Shown: positions 6,494 to 15,770, counted from the first letter of the stretch. The stretch: DNA of 64,000 bases from Xanthocytophaga sp031424975 (GCA_031424975.1 JANPIL010000141.1:1-64000); one strand, 5' to 3'. Translations and numbers: made by a program. The notes: generated from the letters alone by a model not told the origin.

Positions 6494-8933
6494 CTGTCAT
6501 GTTTTCGGCAATAAGGTTGGGCAGCACAATCGTGAAGGCGGTTCCCTCATTCACTTTCGATTCCACGTGCAGGCTACCCGCCAGTTTTTCGACCACTTGC
6601 TTGGTGATGTAAAGGCCCAATCCCGACCCGTACGAATTGGCGGAGGCACGGAAGAACATATCAAAAATCTTGGACAGGTATTCAGTCTCGATGCCCATGC
6701 CGTTGTCAGTAACCGTAATGGTGGCGTTTTGCACCGTGATTCGGATATCAACCGACACAAAGGAATTGTCAATGGAAGTGCGCTGGTACTTTACCGCATT
6801 GGAAATCAGGTTATGGAGGATAATGCTGATGCGTGCCGGATCAGAAACAAAGTCGCAATCCTGTGCAATGTCCAAATTCAGTTTTACCTGCTCGGCATTT
6901 TCCATGTAGCGCAGGTTCTCAACAGATTCATTGAGGATGACATTGAAGTCAACTTTCAGCCGCTCAACAGTCATACGGCTGTTGCGCGAGAAGTGCGTCA
7001 GGTCATTGATGAAATTATCCAGCCGGTTGACGCTTTTTTCAATCAGATTCAAATAATTGTCTTGTTGCTGGGCATCGTCCTCCAAGCGAACCAAATTGAT
7101 TAATCCAAGCACCGACCGCAAAGGAGCCCGCAAATCGTGCGATGACCGGTAAACAAAGCTGTCGAGTTCAAAATTGGCCTTCACCAGTTCGTCGGCGGCC
7201 ATTTTCTTGGAGGTGATGTTCCGGGCAAATACACTGGCTCCCTCCACATGGCCGACCTTGTTGCGGATTGGGTTGAAGGATATTTCGTAATAAAGGTCTT
7301 TGCCTTCAAAATGAAAGTGCATTTCCTTCCGGTAGCGTTCACCTTGGAAAGCCTTTTTGTAAAGCATTTTCCAAGGCTCCCTCATATCCACGGGAAACTG
7401 TTCGATTATGTTTTTGCCCGGTTCCAGTTGCGCGCCGAACAATGACCGGCAGCCACGCTGCAAACTGGTGTTCACGATCATGATTTCATGCTTGCGGTTC
7501 ACCACCCAAATGCCATCGGCGGTGTTTTCAATCAGGGCTTCCAAGTTGGCCTTATCCTTTTCAATGGAAAACTGGATTTGCTTCTGCTCGGTGATGACCG
7601 TCACATTGACCAATATCTGGCTGACCGAACCGTCAGGGTGGCGGCTCATGACCACTACCCGCCCCGAAACCCATTCAACCTGTTTTGTGGCGTTATACAC
7701 GCGCAGTTCCACATTGTAATGGTCGGGACTATCGGTTTCTGCAATTTTCTGGCGCAGTTCCTGTAGCCTGGGCACATCTTCCTCATGCACGAACCATTCG
7801 TGTATGGTGGAAAAAGGGGTAAATTTTTCTGCCGGATACCCGAATATATTTTCCCGATTCAGGTAGATTATTTTCTGTTCGGGCAGTTGCTCCACGAAAA
7901 CAATGTCCGGTGAGTTTTCCGCGAGTTTCCGGAACCGTTCCTCACTTTGCTGCACGGTTTCGAGGTTGCGCAGCCGCTCTTCTTCAATGGCGCGACGGGC
8001 TTCCAGCGTGTCGTAAAAAAACTTCGTGAGCTGCATTTTGCTCTTGTCGCGTTCGGTTACGATGCTGATCAGGTTGGTGGCAATGCCAACGCAATCTGTT
8101 TCAAAACCGGTCAGCGTGTGCGGCTCATTGGCGTAGATGCAAAACAGGGCGGTTACTTCCTGTTTGGCAGACAATACCGGAACCGCCCAGCACGAACGCA
8201 GTTTGAAAGCCGCCAGAAAGGGCTGCATTTCAGGATAGTCGGCAGTGGTGTCAATGTCGGCAAAGCCTTCCATTTGGCTCGAACGCACCGCTTTTGACCA
8301 CGGTGCCGAGTCTGGCTGACGAAACGAATGCCCGATTTCGCGTTTGAAGTTCTCGGGCAGGTTTGGCGCGCACAACAGCGACAAACGGTGTTGGCCAAGG
8401 TCGTAAAGCATGACGGCGCACCGGATTTTCGGATTCAGCACCTCCACGCCCTTGCACAGCTCGCCACAGATGAAATCCGTTGATACGTTTTTGGCGGTGT
8501 TTTCCAAAATATCCTTTTGGAGTGCCAGCAGTTTTTGTGACTGCACTTGTTCGGTCACGTTCTGCACCATTACCAAACGGTCTTTATGACCTTCAAGTGA
8601 TTGGGTTTCAGCCGTAACTTCCACGTATATGAGCTGCCCGTCTTTGGCACGGTGCCGCCAAATACGCTTGGGTTCGTGGGGTTCGCCGTGCTTTACCCGT
8701 TCAATCTCCTGACAAAGTGCGGGAACATCTTCGGGCGGACGGATATCGGCGATTGTCATCTCCGCGAATTCTTCCTTGGTGTATCCGTAGAGCCGGATTG
8801 CCGCTTCATTGACTGCCACAAAGCGGAGCGTTTCCAAGTCGTACGTCCACATGGGCATCGGGTTCCGGATGAACAGCAATTCGGATTCATGCATGGCCTC
8901 TTCCGTGTTGTTGATGTTGTATGTCGTCACCAT
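6489..8933 (-). CDS. PAS-GAF-PAS-PAS sensor histidine kinase
   Basis: 814 residues from ATG 8933 (MVTTYNINNTEEA). Soluble, no membrane helices. An N-terminal PAS (residues about 15-130) is followed by a GAF-like domain (about 140-310, KIRCAVMLYD ... SCWAVPVLS), a short coiled segment, a second PAS (about 345-470), a third PAS (about 475-590), HisKA with the phospho-site SSHDLRAPLRS (His599) and a HATPase domain with N-box HNLISNAVKY, G1 DNGMGI and G2 GSGLGLYI. Full length and intact. The stop codon TAG comes from a 30-bp repeat. The adjacent receiver-only protein is the likely partner. The signal sensed is unknown. The frame is open back to 9005, with M at 9005 the alternative start. Confidence 0.93.
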   Translation of the reverse strand: MVTTYNINNTEEAMHESELLFIRNPMPMWTYDLETLRFVAVNEAAIRLYGYTKEEFAEMTIADIRPPEDVPALCQEIERVKHGEPHEPKRIWRHRAKDGQLIYVEVTAETQSLEGHKDRLVMVQNVTEQVQSQKLLALQKDILENTAKNVSTDFICGELCKGVEVLNPKIRCAVMLYDLGQHRLSLLCAPNLPENFKREIGHSFRQPDSAPWSKAVRSSQMEGFADIDTTADYPEMQPFLAAFKLRSCWAVPVLSAKQEVTALFCIYANEPHTLTGFETDCVGIATNLISIVTERDKSKMQLTKFFYDTLEARRAIEEERLRNLETVQQSEERFRKLAENSPDIVFVEQLPEQKIIYLNRENIFGYPAEKFTPFSTIHEWFVHEEDVPRLQELRQKIAETDSPDHYNVELRVYNATKQVEWVSGRVVVMSRHPDGSVSQILVNVTVITEQKQIQFSIEKDKANLEALIENTADGIWVVNRKHEIMIVNTSLQRGCRSLFGAQLEPGKNIIEQFPVDMREPWKMLYKKAFQGERYRKEMHFHFEGKDLYYEISFNPIRNKVGHVEGASVFARNITSKKMAADELVKANFELDSFVYRSSHDLRAPLRSVLGLINLVRLEDDAQQQDNYLNLIEKSVNRLDNFINDLTHFSRNSRMTVERLKVDFNVILNESVENLRYMENAEQVKLNLDIAQDCDFVSDPARISIILHNLISNAVKYQRTSIDNSFVSVDIRITVQNATITVTDNGMGIETEYLSKIFDMFFRASANSYGSGLGLYITKQVVEKLAGSLHVESKVNEGTAFTIVLPNLIAENMTE

Positions 8934-9224
8934 TAGCTGTTTCGCTATAAAAATAAAATTTTTACTTGTTAAAGAAGAAGGTTTTTTCAGTACCGAAAAA
9001 ATCAACGGGTGGAAATGAGGAAATCAGAAAAAACAGGCCGCTTATCCGCTAAAAAACCCCAAGGCCGAAAAGGCCGGATGTTGCATTCATGAGCGAATTA
9101 TCATCTCTGAATCCGACTTTTTGCCACAAAGTAACTTTTGGGCTTTATAGGCGGAATATTGCCCGGAAAACAACTTTTGCGGCCAAAGGAGATTACCGGA
9201 ACCGGCGAATTTGCATCGTTAAAT

Positions 9225-10031
9225 TTACCGGTAAGCGAATATGTTCAGTTGCAAATCCATGGCCGGGGTTTTCCGGTTGGTGCGGTTCACGAAAGGCTGC
9301 TTGCGGTCAGCTTCTGATCGTATGAAGTAGCGAAAACCGTTCCCGGTCAAAATCCGCAGCATTTCGTCGAGTGCCTGGGGCTGCCCAACGTAGGCATGGT
9401 ATTCGATAAAAATGTTTTTCACCCGTTGCAAGGCATCGCCGCAATCGCGGATTACGGCCGTTTCCGCGCCTTCAATGTCCATTTTCAGCAAGTCAATTTC
9501 GGTTTCCGCCAACAGCCAATCTTTCAGGCGGATGGCGGAAATCCGCATTTGCCCGGTGTCGGCGGTCATCGCGCCACCATCCGCCCCTTCGCTGGCAAAC
9601 GATACGGTGGTGTCGGCAATCCAGACGGCCTTGCCAATCACCTGCACATCGGCAAAGCCGTTGGTGTGCAGGTTCTTTTGCAGCAAAGCCGCAATTGCCG
9701 GGTCGGCCTCAAAGGCTTTGATGCGCGATTCGGGGTATAACCGCTTGAAATACAGCGCATCCAGTCCAATGTTGGCTCCGCAGTCGTAAATCAGCGGCGC
9801 ATCACTGTCGGCTTGGAAGCAGTAATTTTCATCGGCAAAGATTTCCTTGAACTGCCACAAAAACGACTGGCAGTCGGGCACATCCATGGTATACTTGAAA
9901 AAGCCAACGGTTTTTGGTTCGTACCGCTTCGCATCACCGTACCGGAAAGCGAGTTTCAGAAACATCCGGCTGTTGCGGGTGCGCAGCAAATGGTACAGGT
10001 CTTTGAAAAGTATCTTGAAAAACAAAACCAT
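9225..10031 (-). CDS. FkbM-family SAM-dependent methyltransferase
   Basis: 268 residues from ATG 10031 (MVLFFKILFKDLYHLL); the open frame runs to 10145 but its extra part is not homologous-looking. Rossmann methyltransferase core: SAM motif I IYDCGANIGLDALYF (about residue 80), motif II acidic strand IKAFEADPA, then DLLKMDIEGAE, the FkbM family signature, and IFIEYHAY. Enzymes of this family O-methylate sugars or natural products. No glycan cluster is nearby, so the substrate is open. Confidence 0.9.
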   Translation of the reverse strand: MVLFFKILFKDLYHLLRTRNSRMFLKLAFRYGDAKRYEPKTVGFFKYTMDVPDCQSFLWQFKEIFADENYCFQADSDAPLIYDCGANIGLDALYFKRLYPESRIKAFEADPAIAALLQKNLHTNGFADVQVIGKAVWIADTTVSFASEGADGGAMTADTGQMRISAIRLKDWLLAETEIDLLKMDIEGAETAVIRDCGDALQRVKNIFIEYHAYVGQPQALDEMLRILTGNGFRYFIRSEADRKQPFVNRTNRKTPAMDLQLNIFAYR

Positions 10032-10168
10032 GGAATCGGAGGAATCAAAAAGGTTTGGACGGGCAAAATAACGAATGAAAAACGGTTTTCCGCCCACTGT
10101 CTGGCACGGGCGTAGCCGCCAAAAACAAAAGGCGGAAGTTTCCAAGGAAACCGCCGCCTAAGCGATTG

Positions 10169-10198
10169 AAAATAGTATGTTTTGAAACACGCAAACCT
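10169..10198 (-). repeat. 30-bp ATACTATTTT repeat, intergenic
   Basis: AAAATAGTATGTTTTGAAACACGC then AAACC; it abuts the stop of the FeoB-associated peptide gene. Confidence 0.85.
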
Positions 10199-10374
10199 CA
10201 AACAGGCTGCTCTTTGCTTTTCATCCCGGCTGCTGTTTTTTTAAAATCAATGCCGCCGCACGAGCCGCAGCCTTTAGCACAGCCTTGCTTGCTGGCAAAC
10301 TGCCCACGCACGGTGCGCAGCAAGTAGCCCAACGCCGCCAAAAATACCAGTCCGACAATGATGTTTTCCCACAT
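10198..10374 (-). CDS. FeoB-associated Cys-rich membrane peptide
   Basis: 58 residues from ATG 10374: one N-terminal membrane helix (ENIIVGLVFLAALGYLL) followed by a short basic stretch and a Cys-rich tail (CAKGCGSCGG), the pattern of the small FeoB-associated family. Such peptides usually accompany the ferrous iron transporter FeoB, but no feoA or feoB lies in this window. The open frame continues upstream to 10542 only because it reads through a repeat. Confidence 0.82.
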   Translation of the reverse strand: MWENIIVGLVFLAALGYLLRTVRGQFASKQGCAKGCGSCGGIDFKKTAAGMKSKEQPV

Positions 10375-10443
10375 GGTCGTGTAACGCAAACCGTTTACGG
10401 TTGGTTTCCAATGGCCGGGCTTTGCGTGTTCCAGCCAACGGGT

Positions 10444-10497
10444 AGGTTTGGGTGTTTTAAAAGCTGAAAGCCCCGTCTTTAGCGGGGATACTATTTT
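10444..10497 (+). repeat. ATACTATTTT repeat with embedded GC hairpin
   Basis: GGTTTGGGTGTTTTAAAAG, CTGAAAG, hairpin CCCCGTCTTTAGCGGGG (10471-10487), ATACTATTTTT. Second example of the hairpin at this fixed point. Confidence 0.85.
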
Positions 10498-10605
10498 TGC
10501 CGAAGGGTAGCCGGACTTTCCAAGTCCGGCAGTTGGGCGCAAACTGTGGTTGCGGGTCGTGGGAGACGACCCGCCATTTGCTTGCCCGACAAATTATTGT
10601 TTTTC

Positions 10606-10635
10606 AAAAATAGTATCCCGCAAAAACCCCAAACC
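10606..10635 (-). repeat. 30-bp ATACTATTTT repeat, intergenic
   Basis: AAAAATAGTATCCCGC ... CCCCAAACC, 9 bp downstream of the inositol-phosphatase stop. Confidence 0.85.
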
Positions 10636-10643
10636 TGCCTGTT

Positions 10644-11441
10644 TTAAGCCTGCCAATGCTTGGCAATCACTTCTTGCATTTCCGCGTGGATATTGGCGGC
10701 AGCGGCAATGAGTTTTCCGCCGAACAAATGCCCATCGCCACCGCTAAAATCAGTCACCTTGCCGCCCGCCTCCTCCACAATCAGGATGCCCGCCGCCATA
10801 TCCCAAGATTTGAGGCCGAATTCATAAAAACCCTCAAACCGTCCGCAGGCCACGTAGGCCAAATCCACGGCCGCCGCCCCAAAACGCCGCACCCCGTGCG
10901 AATGGCGCACAAAATCCTGCAAGATGGTCAGGTACACGTTTATCTTGGTCGCCACTTCATAAGGAAATCCGGTGGCAATTAGGCCGTGGGCCAGCGAGGG
11001 TGCGTCGGAAGTGCGGATTTTCTTTTGGTTGCAAAATGCCCCGCCACCCTGCCACGCATAAAAACACTCATCCAGGTTGGGTTCGTAAATCACGCCCAGA
11101 AGCGGCTGTTTGCCCTGCACCAACGCCACGCTGACACAATACACGGGCAGGCCGTGGATGAAATTGGTGGTGCCGTCGAGCGGGTCAATGATCCAGTTCA
11201 GCGTGTCCGAATGCTTTTCGATGGTGTTTTCCTCGGTGATGAACCCGGCTTCGGGCACCAGACTGGAGAGGCTGGCCACCAATTGCCTTTCGGCTTCCTT
11301 GTCCACGTACGAAACCATGTCGTTGGCCGCACTTTTGTATTCAATGTTGGCCTTGTCAAACGTGGCCGCTTCCTGCTTCAGGAAAGCCCCCGTCTTCTTG
11401 ACAATGGCTATGGTGTCTTGGCAAAGCTGGGATAAGTCCAT
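10644..11441 (-). CDS. inositol-1-monophosphatase family protein (SuhB-like)
   Basis: 265 residues from ATG 11441 (MDLSQLCQDTIAIV). Metal-dependent phosphatase fold with GFITEENT (metal Glu), WIIDPLDGTTNF (the family signature with both metal Asp residues) and SWDMAAGILIVEEAGG near the C-terminus. Cytoplasmic; expected to hydrolyse myo-inositol phosphates or related sugar phosphates. Which of these (or 3'-phosphoadenosine phosphate, as in CysQ) cannot be told from sequence. The frame upstream of 11441 runs into repeat DNA and is not used. Confidence 0.92.
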   Translation of the reverse strand: MDLSQLCQDTIAIVKKTGAFLKQEAATFDKANIEYKSAANDMVSYVDKEAERQLVASLSSLVPEAGFITEENTIEKHSDTLNWIIDPLDGTTNFIHGLPVYCVSVALVQGKQPLLGVIYEPNLDECFYAWQGGGAFCNQKKIRTSDAPSLAHGLIATGFPYEVATKINVYLTILQDFVRHSHGVRRFGAAAVDLAYVACGRFEGFYEFGLKSWDMAAGILIVEEAGGKVTDFSGGDGHLFGGKLIAAAANIHAEMQEVIAKHWQA

Positions 11442-11446
11442 AAATA

Positions 11447-11470
11447 AAAGCCCCGGAGGGGGAGTTTTTG
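11447..11470 (-). repeat. short GC-rich repeat fragment
   Basis: AAAGCCCCGGAGGGGGAGTTT, a small relative of the CCCCTCC/GGAGGGG blocks, just upstream of the inositol-phosphatase start. Confidence 0.4.
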
Positions 11471-11489
11471 TTGGCCTGTGCGGGGACAC

Positions 11490-11539
11490 AGGTTTGGTGT
11501 TTTGAAAAGATACCTGTCTGCCGACAGGCAGGCTATTTT
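11490..11539 (+). repeat. ATACTATTTT repeat split by the 20-bp palindrome
   Basis: GGTTTGGTGTTTTGAAAAGATA is followed by the palindrome at 11513-11532 and then CTATTTT. Removing exactly 20 bp restores the uninterrupted repeat. Confidence 0.92.
11513..11532. repeat. 20-bp palindromic mini-element, copy in a 30-bp repeat
   Basis: CCTGTCTGCCGACAGGCAGG, identical to the copy in the tRNA. The target is GATA|CTATTTT. Confidence 0.92.
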
Positions 11540-11554
11540 ACGTTTCTTTCACGA

Positions 11555-12769
11555 TTACGTTTCCTTCACGGGTTGGGGGGCGGTCTGTTTTACGGACAGC
11601 CGCATCCTAAAAACCAAGAAAGCGGAACGCAGCGCAAGTAACAACACTATCGGAATAAGTTCATAATCAATGCGTTGCGGTATAAATTGCCAACTACCGA
11701 GCAGCAAAACCAAAAGCCCCAAATACGTGACAAAATAAATGCGGAGCCATGCGGGCTTGTGTTTGCGGAGCAGCCACAGCGCCACCGGAAAATGCAGCGG
11801 CCACGCCCACCACAAATGCCAGTTTTGCACCGTTGCCCGGTGGTCGGTGCCAAACCACAAAAACGCCAGCAGCCAGCCCAGCAACCCAATCACCGAAAAA
11901 AGGACGGCATCAAGCCAGAATTGCCGCCCCGTGCCGCGAAACTGCCAGATTGTGATCAGAACGCCAACGGCCAGCAGCAACCAGAACAAAATCGTGGGCG
12001 TAAGCCCATCGGAAAGGGCAGGGCGCGGCACGGCTTGGAACAGCGTCTGGTGCGTGAGTTCAAATTTTTCGGGCTTGCCGTTGCGCATCACCGTGGCCGT
12101 AGCCGTCAGGTTCATCAGGTTGTCGGGCAAGAACATACTTTCATCAGACGAAGCTGGCTTATCGGCCGGTGAGGAAATGCCCAGGTCAATGCCAAAATCA
12201 GCGTAGTGATTATGTTGCAAATAGCGGTCAATCCACTGCCTGAAGGTCAGGCTGTCAGGGTTTTGGCCGAATTTCAGGCTGTCGCCGCACACGGCTTGCA
12301 GGGCATCGCGCACGCGGGTGGTGCAATTGTCGTAGAAGTGGTCGTATTTGTAATACCGCTGGTCGGGTTGGTAATTGCGCTGCAAAAACGCGTACAGCTT
12401 GGTCACCTGCGCCGGGGAAAGGTTGAGTTGCTGGGCGGTAACGGTGCGGTTTTCGTACTGTGCGCCGTACACCATGTTCTCGATTTTGCCAATTGCCAGC
12501 GCGTAAAGCAGTTTCCCACGGATGTATTTGATATAAAAATTGGATTCGTTGAAGTCGAACGTGCCATAATTGTACACTTCATTGAGACCCAATTGCGGAT
12601 CCTGGATCCAGAGGGCGGTATGGCCGAAAACGGAATAAAGTTCCTCGCCCGGCGCAACGGTGACCAACGTGGCGGTGGCTTGCGGCGATAGCGTAACCAA
12701 TTGCGCCTGAGCGGGTTGCCAGCAAAAAATAAGTCCGGCGGAAAGAAACAGAAAAATGTTTTTGAGCAT
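11555..12769 (-). CDS. DUF4105 membrane protein (Lnb-like lipoprotein N-acyltransferase candidate)
   Basis: 404 residues. N-terminal signal peptide (cleavage near AQA), a periplasmic DUF4105 domain with a conserved His in YSVFGHTALWI and Cys in YDNCTTRVRDAL, then about five membrane helices from residue 255 to the end. DUF4105 is common in Bacteroidota. From memory, a Bacteroides DUF4105 protein was recently reported as the lipoprotein N-acyltransferase Lnb; the His and Cys would suit a thiol acyl-transfer mechanism. Assigning that activity to this copy is inference. It lies between the inositol-phosphatase and the M1 peptidase genes, all on the minus strand but separated by repeats. Confidence 0.85.
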   Translation of the reverse strand: MLKNIFLFLSAGLIFCWQPAQAQLVTLSPQATATLVTVAPGEELYSVFGHTALWIQDPQLGLNEVYNYGTFDFNESNFYIKYIRGKLLYALAIGKIENMVYGAQYENRTVTAQQLNLSPAQVTKLYAFLQRNYQPDQRYYKYDHFYDNCTTRVRDALQAVCGDSLKFGQNPDSLTFRQWIDRYLQHNHYADFGIDLGISSPADKPASSDESMFLPDNLMNLTATATVMRNGKPEKFELTHQTLFQAVPRPALSDGLTPTILFWLLLAVGVLITIWQFRGTGRQFWLDAVLFSVIGLLGWLLAFLWFGTDHRATVQNWHLWWAWPLHFPVALWLLRKHKPAWLRIYFVTYLGLLVLLLGSWQFIPQRIDYELIPIVLLLALRSAFLVFRMRLSVKQTAPQPVKET

Positions 12770-12789
12770 GGTGATAATTTAAAAGGAGT

Positions 12790-12829
12790 GGCCTCCCCTA
12801 AATCCCCTCCAGAGGAGGGGACTTTTAAA
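12790..12829 (+). repeat. GC-rich CCCCTCC/GGAGGGG hairpin repeat
   Basis: GGCCTCCCCTAAATCCCCTCC with the facing arm GGAGGGGACTTTTAAA, nearly identical to 16281-16320. It is followed immediately by an ATACTATTTT repeat. Confidence 0.85.
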
Positions 12830-12834
12830 CAGGT

Positions 12835-12864
12835 GGGTTTTGGCTTTTGAAAAGATACTATTTT
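12835..12864 (+). repeat. 30-bp ATACTATTTT repeat, intergenic
   Basis: GGGTTTTGGCTTTTGAAAAG then ATACTATTTT, between the DUF4105 and M1 peptidase genes. Next to it (12873-12925) is CGCAGGGCGATACCCTGCG plus a TATCGCCCTTTCAGGGC block, further hairpin-forming intergenic DNA. Confidence 0.85.
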
Positions 12865-12960
12865 CTCTGCCCCGTTTCGCAGGGCGATACCCTGCGTTGA
12901 TGGATATCGCCCTTTCAGGGCTGTTGGACTGCATTGGCCAGAGGCCGCCCGGGCCGCTTC

Positions 12961-15603
12961 TCATTCGTACATTTCCTTCAGTTTTCCGCTGGTTTCCTTG
13001 TCCCGGATATCCCGGAGCAATTCGGGCACGCCCTCCGACTCATCAAACATGGCCAGCGTCTGATAGGCATTCAATCGCACGTATTCATTTTTGGCGTTGC
13101 GCGCGGTATTTTCAAGGAAACCAATGCCTTTTTTCTGGATTTCGGCGGGCTGCCTGAGCAAATACGAACCGAACAATTGCGTAAATGGATACAGGAAGTC
13201 AAGGCTGTTGCGTTTGGCTTTTTCCAAGAACCAATCCAACTGTTCGGTTCCGGCGGTTTCGGCGTAGTAGGCGGCAATGGTAAGCGTGATGTCGCTGCTG
13301 GCCGAGTTGCGGAAAGCCGCCAGTTGCCGTTCAGCATCAGCGGGTTGGGTGCTCAGATAGCCGAATAAGGCGATGGAAACCACGTAGTACGACGAATCTT
13401 TCAACGCCTGCCGGAAAGCGGCTTGGTAATCCTTGTGTTTCCAGCCAATCATCTTGCTCACAGCCTCGGCACGTACGTACGATTTGGGGTCGGAAACGGC
13501 CATTTTTTCCACAACCGTCTCGTAATCAGACAGTTTTACCACCGGTATTTCGGGTAGGTTGCGTATGGCCATCTGCCGGATCACCCAAGAAGCATCGTGC
13601 AGGGCATCGGCGGCCAGCTTTTTTCTTGAAGGTGTGCCAAAATGTCCGGCGGCGGTTTGGGCATTTTCAGACATACTATTTTTGGCGGAGTCGGCGGGTG
13701 GCTTTTCACCGTTTTCATCAGCCACCACTTCAAACAGCTTGTTAAACGCTTCGTAACGAGCCAAGTACTTGTCCGAATGGTAGTATTGGTAAGTCAGTTC
13801 GGCCTCCGTTTTTTCGTGCGTCACCTTGCCGAGCAACTGGGTTTCGGCATCAAAAAGCACCAAATCGGGTTGGGTGGCCGTTGCAAATGCAAAGGTTTGG
13901 TCGGGTTGGTTGATTACAATATCGCGGACGGTTTTTGTGCCGCCCGCCCATATTTCCACTTGCAGCGGCAGGCGGCAGGTTTTGTCATCGCCGGATATAC
14001 TATTTTGGGTCTGCACCCGCAATTGTACTTTTCCGTTGGCATAAGTGTGCGAGACTTTCAGTTCGGGATGGCCCGCCGACAGGAACCACTGGTCAAAAAA
14101 CCACTGCAAGTCTTGGCCCGTCACCTCTTCAAAGGCCAGGCGCAAATCGTGGATTTCGGCCTTGTTGTACGCGTGTTTTTTCAGGTACGTGTTCAGCGAC
14201 TTAAAAAACGCCTCATCGCCCACGTATTTGCGCAGCATGTGCAGCACGCAGCCGCCCTTCTGGTACGAATGCGCATCGAACATATCCTCCTTGTCGTTGT
14301 AGTAATAGCGAATCAGCGGCTCCTGCTTGGTTTGCGCCTCCGAAAAATACACTTCCTGATCCTGTTGCAGATGGTAGTCGGCTTCGGCGCGGCCCTGTTT
14401 GTGTTCAATCCACAAATACTCGGCGTAGGTGGCAAACGCCTCGTTGAGCGGCAGGTTAGACCATGATTCGCAGGTCACCAAATCGCCGAACCAATGGTGG
14501 AACATTTCGTGCGCAATCACATCGTCGTCGTTTTCATCGAGCAGTTGGTGGCGGTCTTTCTGCACCGATTCGCCAAACACCACCGCGCCGGTATTTTCCA
14601 TTGCGCCCGACACGTAATCGCGCACCACCACTTGGGCGTATTTGTCCCACGGGTACGGATAATCCAGAATTTTGGAGTAAAAGGACAGCATTTCGGGTGT
14701 CCGCCCAAAGATATTTTTGGCGTATTTCTCGTACGGTTTTTCAACCAAGTAGCTCAGTTCCATACCGTTCCACTTGTCGCGCACCACTGCAAACTCGCCC
14801 ACGGCCATCATGAACAAGTACGGCGCGTGCGGCTTGTCCTGCTTCCAATGGTCGGTGCGCGTGCCGTTGGCATTGGATTTGGACGAGATCAGCAACCCGT
14901 TGGAAAGCGTAGTGTATTGCTTGTCCACGGTGATGAAAATCTCCTGCGTGGTGCGTTCGTTGGGCGAGTCAATGGTGGGGAACCAGCACGAAGAAGCCTC
15001 GGTCTCGCCCTGCGTCCAGATTTGGCGCGGCTTGCCGGGTTCCCGGCCATCGGGATTGATGAAATACAGGCCCTTGTCTTCGGTAATGGCCGCACTGCCG
15101 CCTTTGGGCAGGTCGTTGGGCTTGGCCACATACCGTATTCGCACCGTGAATTTTTCGTGGCGGGTGTAGGGTTTGGGCAGTTTCAGGGATACTATTTTCT
15201 GGTCGTACGTATAAGGCAACGTGGTTTTTTTGGCGGCGGCCACCAACTCAACCGACTGTATGTCAAACCCTTTGGCATTGAGTTGCAGCGAATCCTGGGC
15301 GTAAAAATGCGGCTTCAGCGTCAGCGTTGCCGTGCCCAGCAGGTGCTGCCTGCCCCAATCAAAACTGACTTCCAGTTTGGTGTGCAGTAGGTCATGTTTG
15401 CGGGTGCGTTCGGGTTGGTAGGGCAGCGGCGCGGTGTCGGCCACAAGGGCAAGGGGCGGCGCGGCCAGCGTGTCGGTGGTGTTGCCGGGCATTGCCACCG
15501 GCACGTTGGCCGTTGAAGTCTGCGCAATCTTGGGGCTTTTGCACGATTCCAGACTGCCCGCGAGCCACGCCAGACAAACAGCCAGCCATAGTTTTTTGCC
15601 CAT
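12961..15603 (-). CDS. M1-family metalloaminopeptidase, lipoprotein
   Basis: 880 residues from ATG 15603. Lipoprotein signal with lipobox LESC near residue 20, so probably anchored to an envelope membrane. The M1 domain has the zinc site HEMFHHWFGDLVTCESWSNL (HExxH plus Glu 18 residues later in NEAFATY) and the upstream exopeptidase region reading SGAMENTGAVVF (G-x-MEN). A C-terminal helical HEAT-like region of 300 residues follows. Three 30-bp repeats are read in frame: as KIVSLKLPKP (15169-15198), weakly as QNSISG (about 13990) and as NSMSENAQT (13652-13683). A TTTCTTTG box with TTTG 20 bp upstream precedes the start. Trims peptides in the periplasm or at the surface. Confidence 0.93.
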   Translation of the reverse strand: MGKKLWLAVCLAWLAGSLESCKSPKIAQTSTANVPVAMPGNTTDTLAAPPLALVADTAPLPYQPERTRKHDLLHTKLEVSFDWGRQHLLGTATLTLKPHFYAQDSLQLNAKGFDIQSVELVAAAKKTTLPYTYDQKIVSLKLPKPYTRHEKFTVRIRYVAKPNDLPKGGSAAITEDKGLYFINPDGREPGKPRQIWTQGETEASSCWFPTIDSPNERTTQEIFITVDKQYTTLSNGLLISSKSNANGTRTDHWKQDKPHAPYLFMMAVGEFAVVRDKWNGMELSYLVEKPYEKYAKNIFGRTPEMLSFYSKILDYPYPWDKYAQVVVRDYVSGAMENTGAVVFGESVQKDRHQLLDENDDDVIAHEMFHHWFGDLVTCESWSNLPLNEAFATYAEYLWIEHKQGRAEADYHLQQDQEVYFSEAQTKQEPLIRYYYNDKEDMFDAHSYQKGGCVLHMLRKYVGDEAFFKSLNTYLKKHAYNKAEIHDLRLAFEEVTGQDLQWFFDQWFLSAGHPELKVSHTYANGKVQLRVQTQNSISGDDKTCRLPLQVEIWAGGTKTVRDIVINQPDQTFAFATATQPDLVLFDAETQLLGKVTHEKTEAELTYQYYHSDKYLARYEAFNKLFEVVADENGEKPPADSAKNSMSENAQTAAGHFGTPSRKKLAADALHDASWVIRQMAIRNLPEIPVVKLSDYETVVEKMAVSDPKSYVRAEAVSKMIGWKHKDYQAAFRQALKDSSYYVVSIALFGYLSTQPADAERQLAAFRNSASSDITLTIAAYYAETAGTEQLDWFLEKAKRNSLDFLYPFTQLFGSYLLRQPAEIQKKGIGFLENTARNAKNEYVRLNAYQTLAMFDESEGVPELLRDIRDKETSGKLKEMYE
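13652..13683 (+). repeat. 30-bp ATACTATTTT repeat inside the M1 peptidase gene
   Basis: CGGTTTGGGCATTTTCAGAC then ATACTATTTT: a full-length copy translated (minus strand) as KNSMSENAQTAAG in a non-conserved loop between catalytic and C-terminal regions. Confidence 0.8.
15169..15198 (+). repeat. 30-bp ATACTATTTT repeat inside the M1 peptidase gene
   Basis: GGGTTTGGGCAGTTTCAGGG then ATACTATTTT, translated as KIVSLKLPKPY in the N-terminal beta domain, in the frame that avoids the TAG. Confidence 0.7.
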
Positions 15604-15627
15604 TGGTTTTCTTTTGTTTACTTGGCG

Positions 15628-15659
15628 CAAAGAAACGGAAAAGTTGGGGGCGTTTCAAA
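15628..15659 (-). promoter_or_regulatory. candidate promoter of the M1 peptidase (TTTG ... TTTCTTTG)
   Basis: Minus-strand TTTCTTTG (one mismatch to TAnnTTTG) at 15628-15635, with TTTG at 15656-15659, spacer 20 bp, 25 bp before ATG 15603. Confidence 0.4.
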
Positions 15660-15770
15660 ACATTTTGCGTTTGGCGTTTTTCATTGTCCGCCATTCCGCA
15701 AAGCCCCCGGACACGCCGGTTTATGTCCATGGCCCGAAGGCTGCGGAGAACATTTATTTTATCCAATGCC

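Noticed and set aside
10375..10542. Upstream extension of the FeoB-associated peptide
   Set aside because: It reads through a composite repeat (KIVSPLKTG...), a pattern seen in many spurious frames here.
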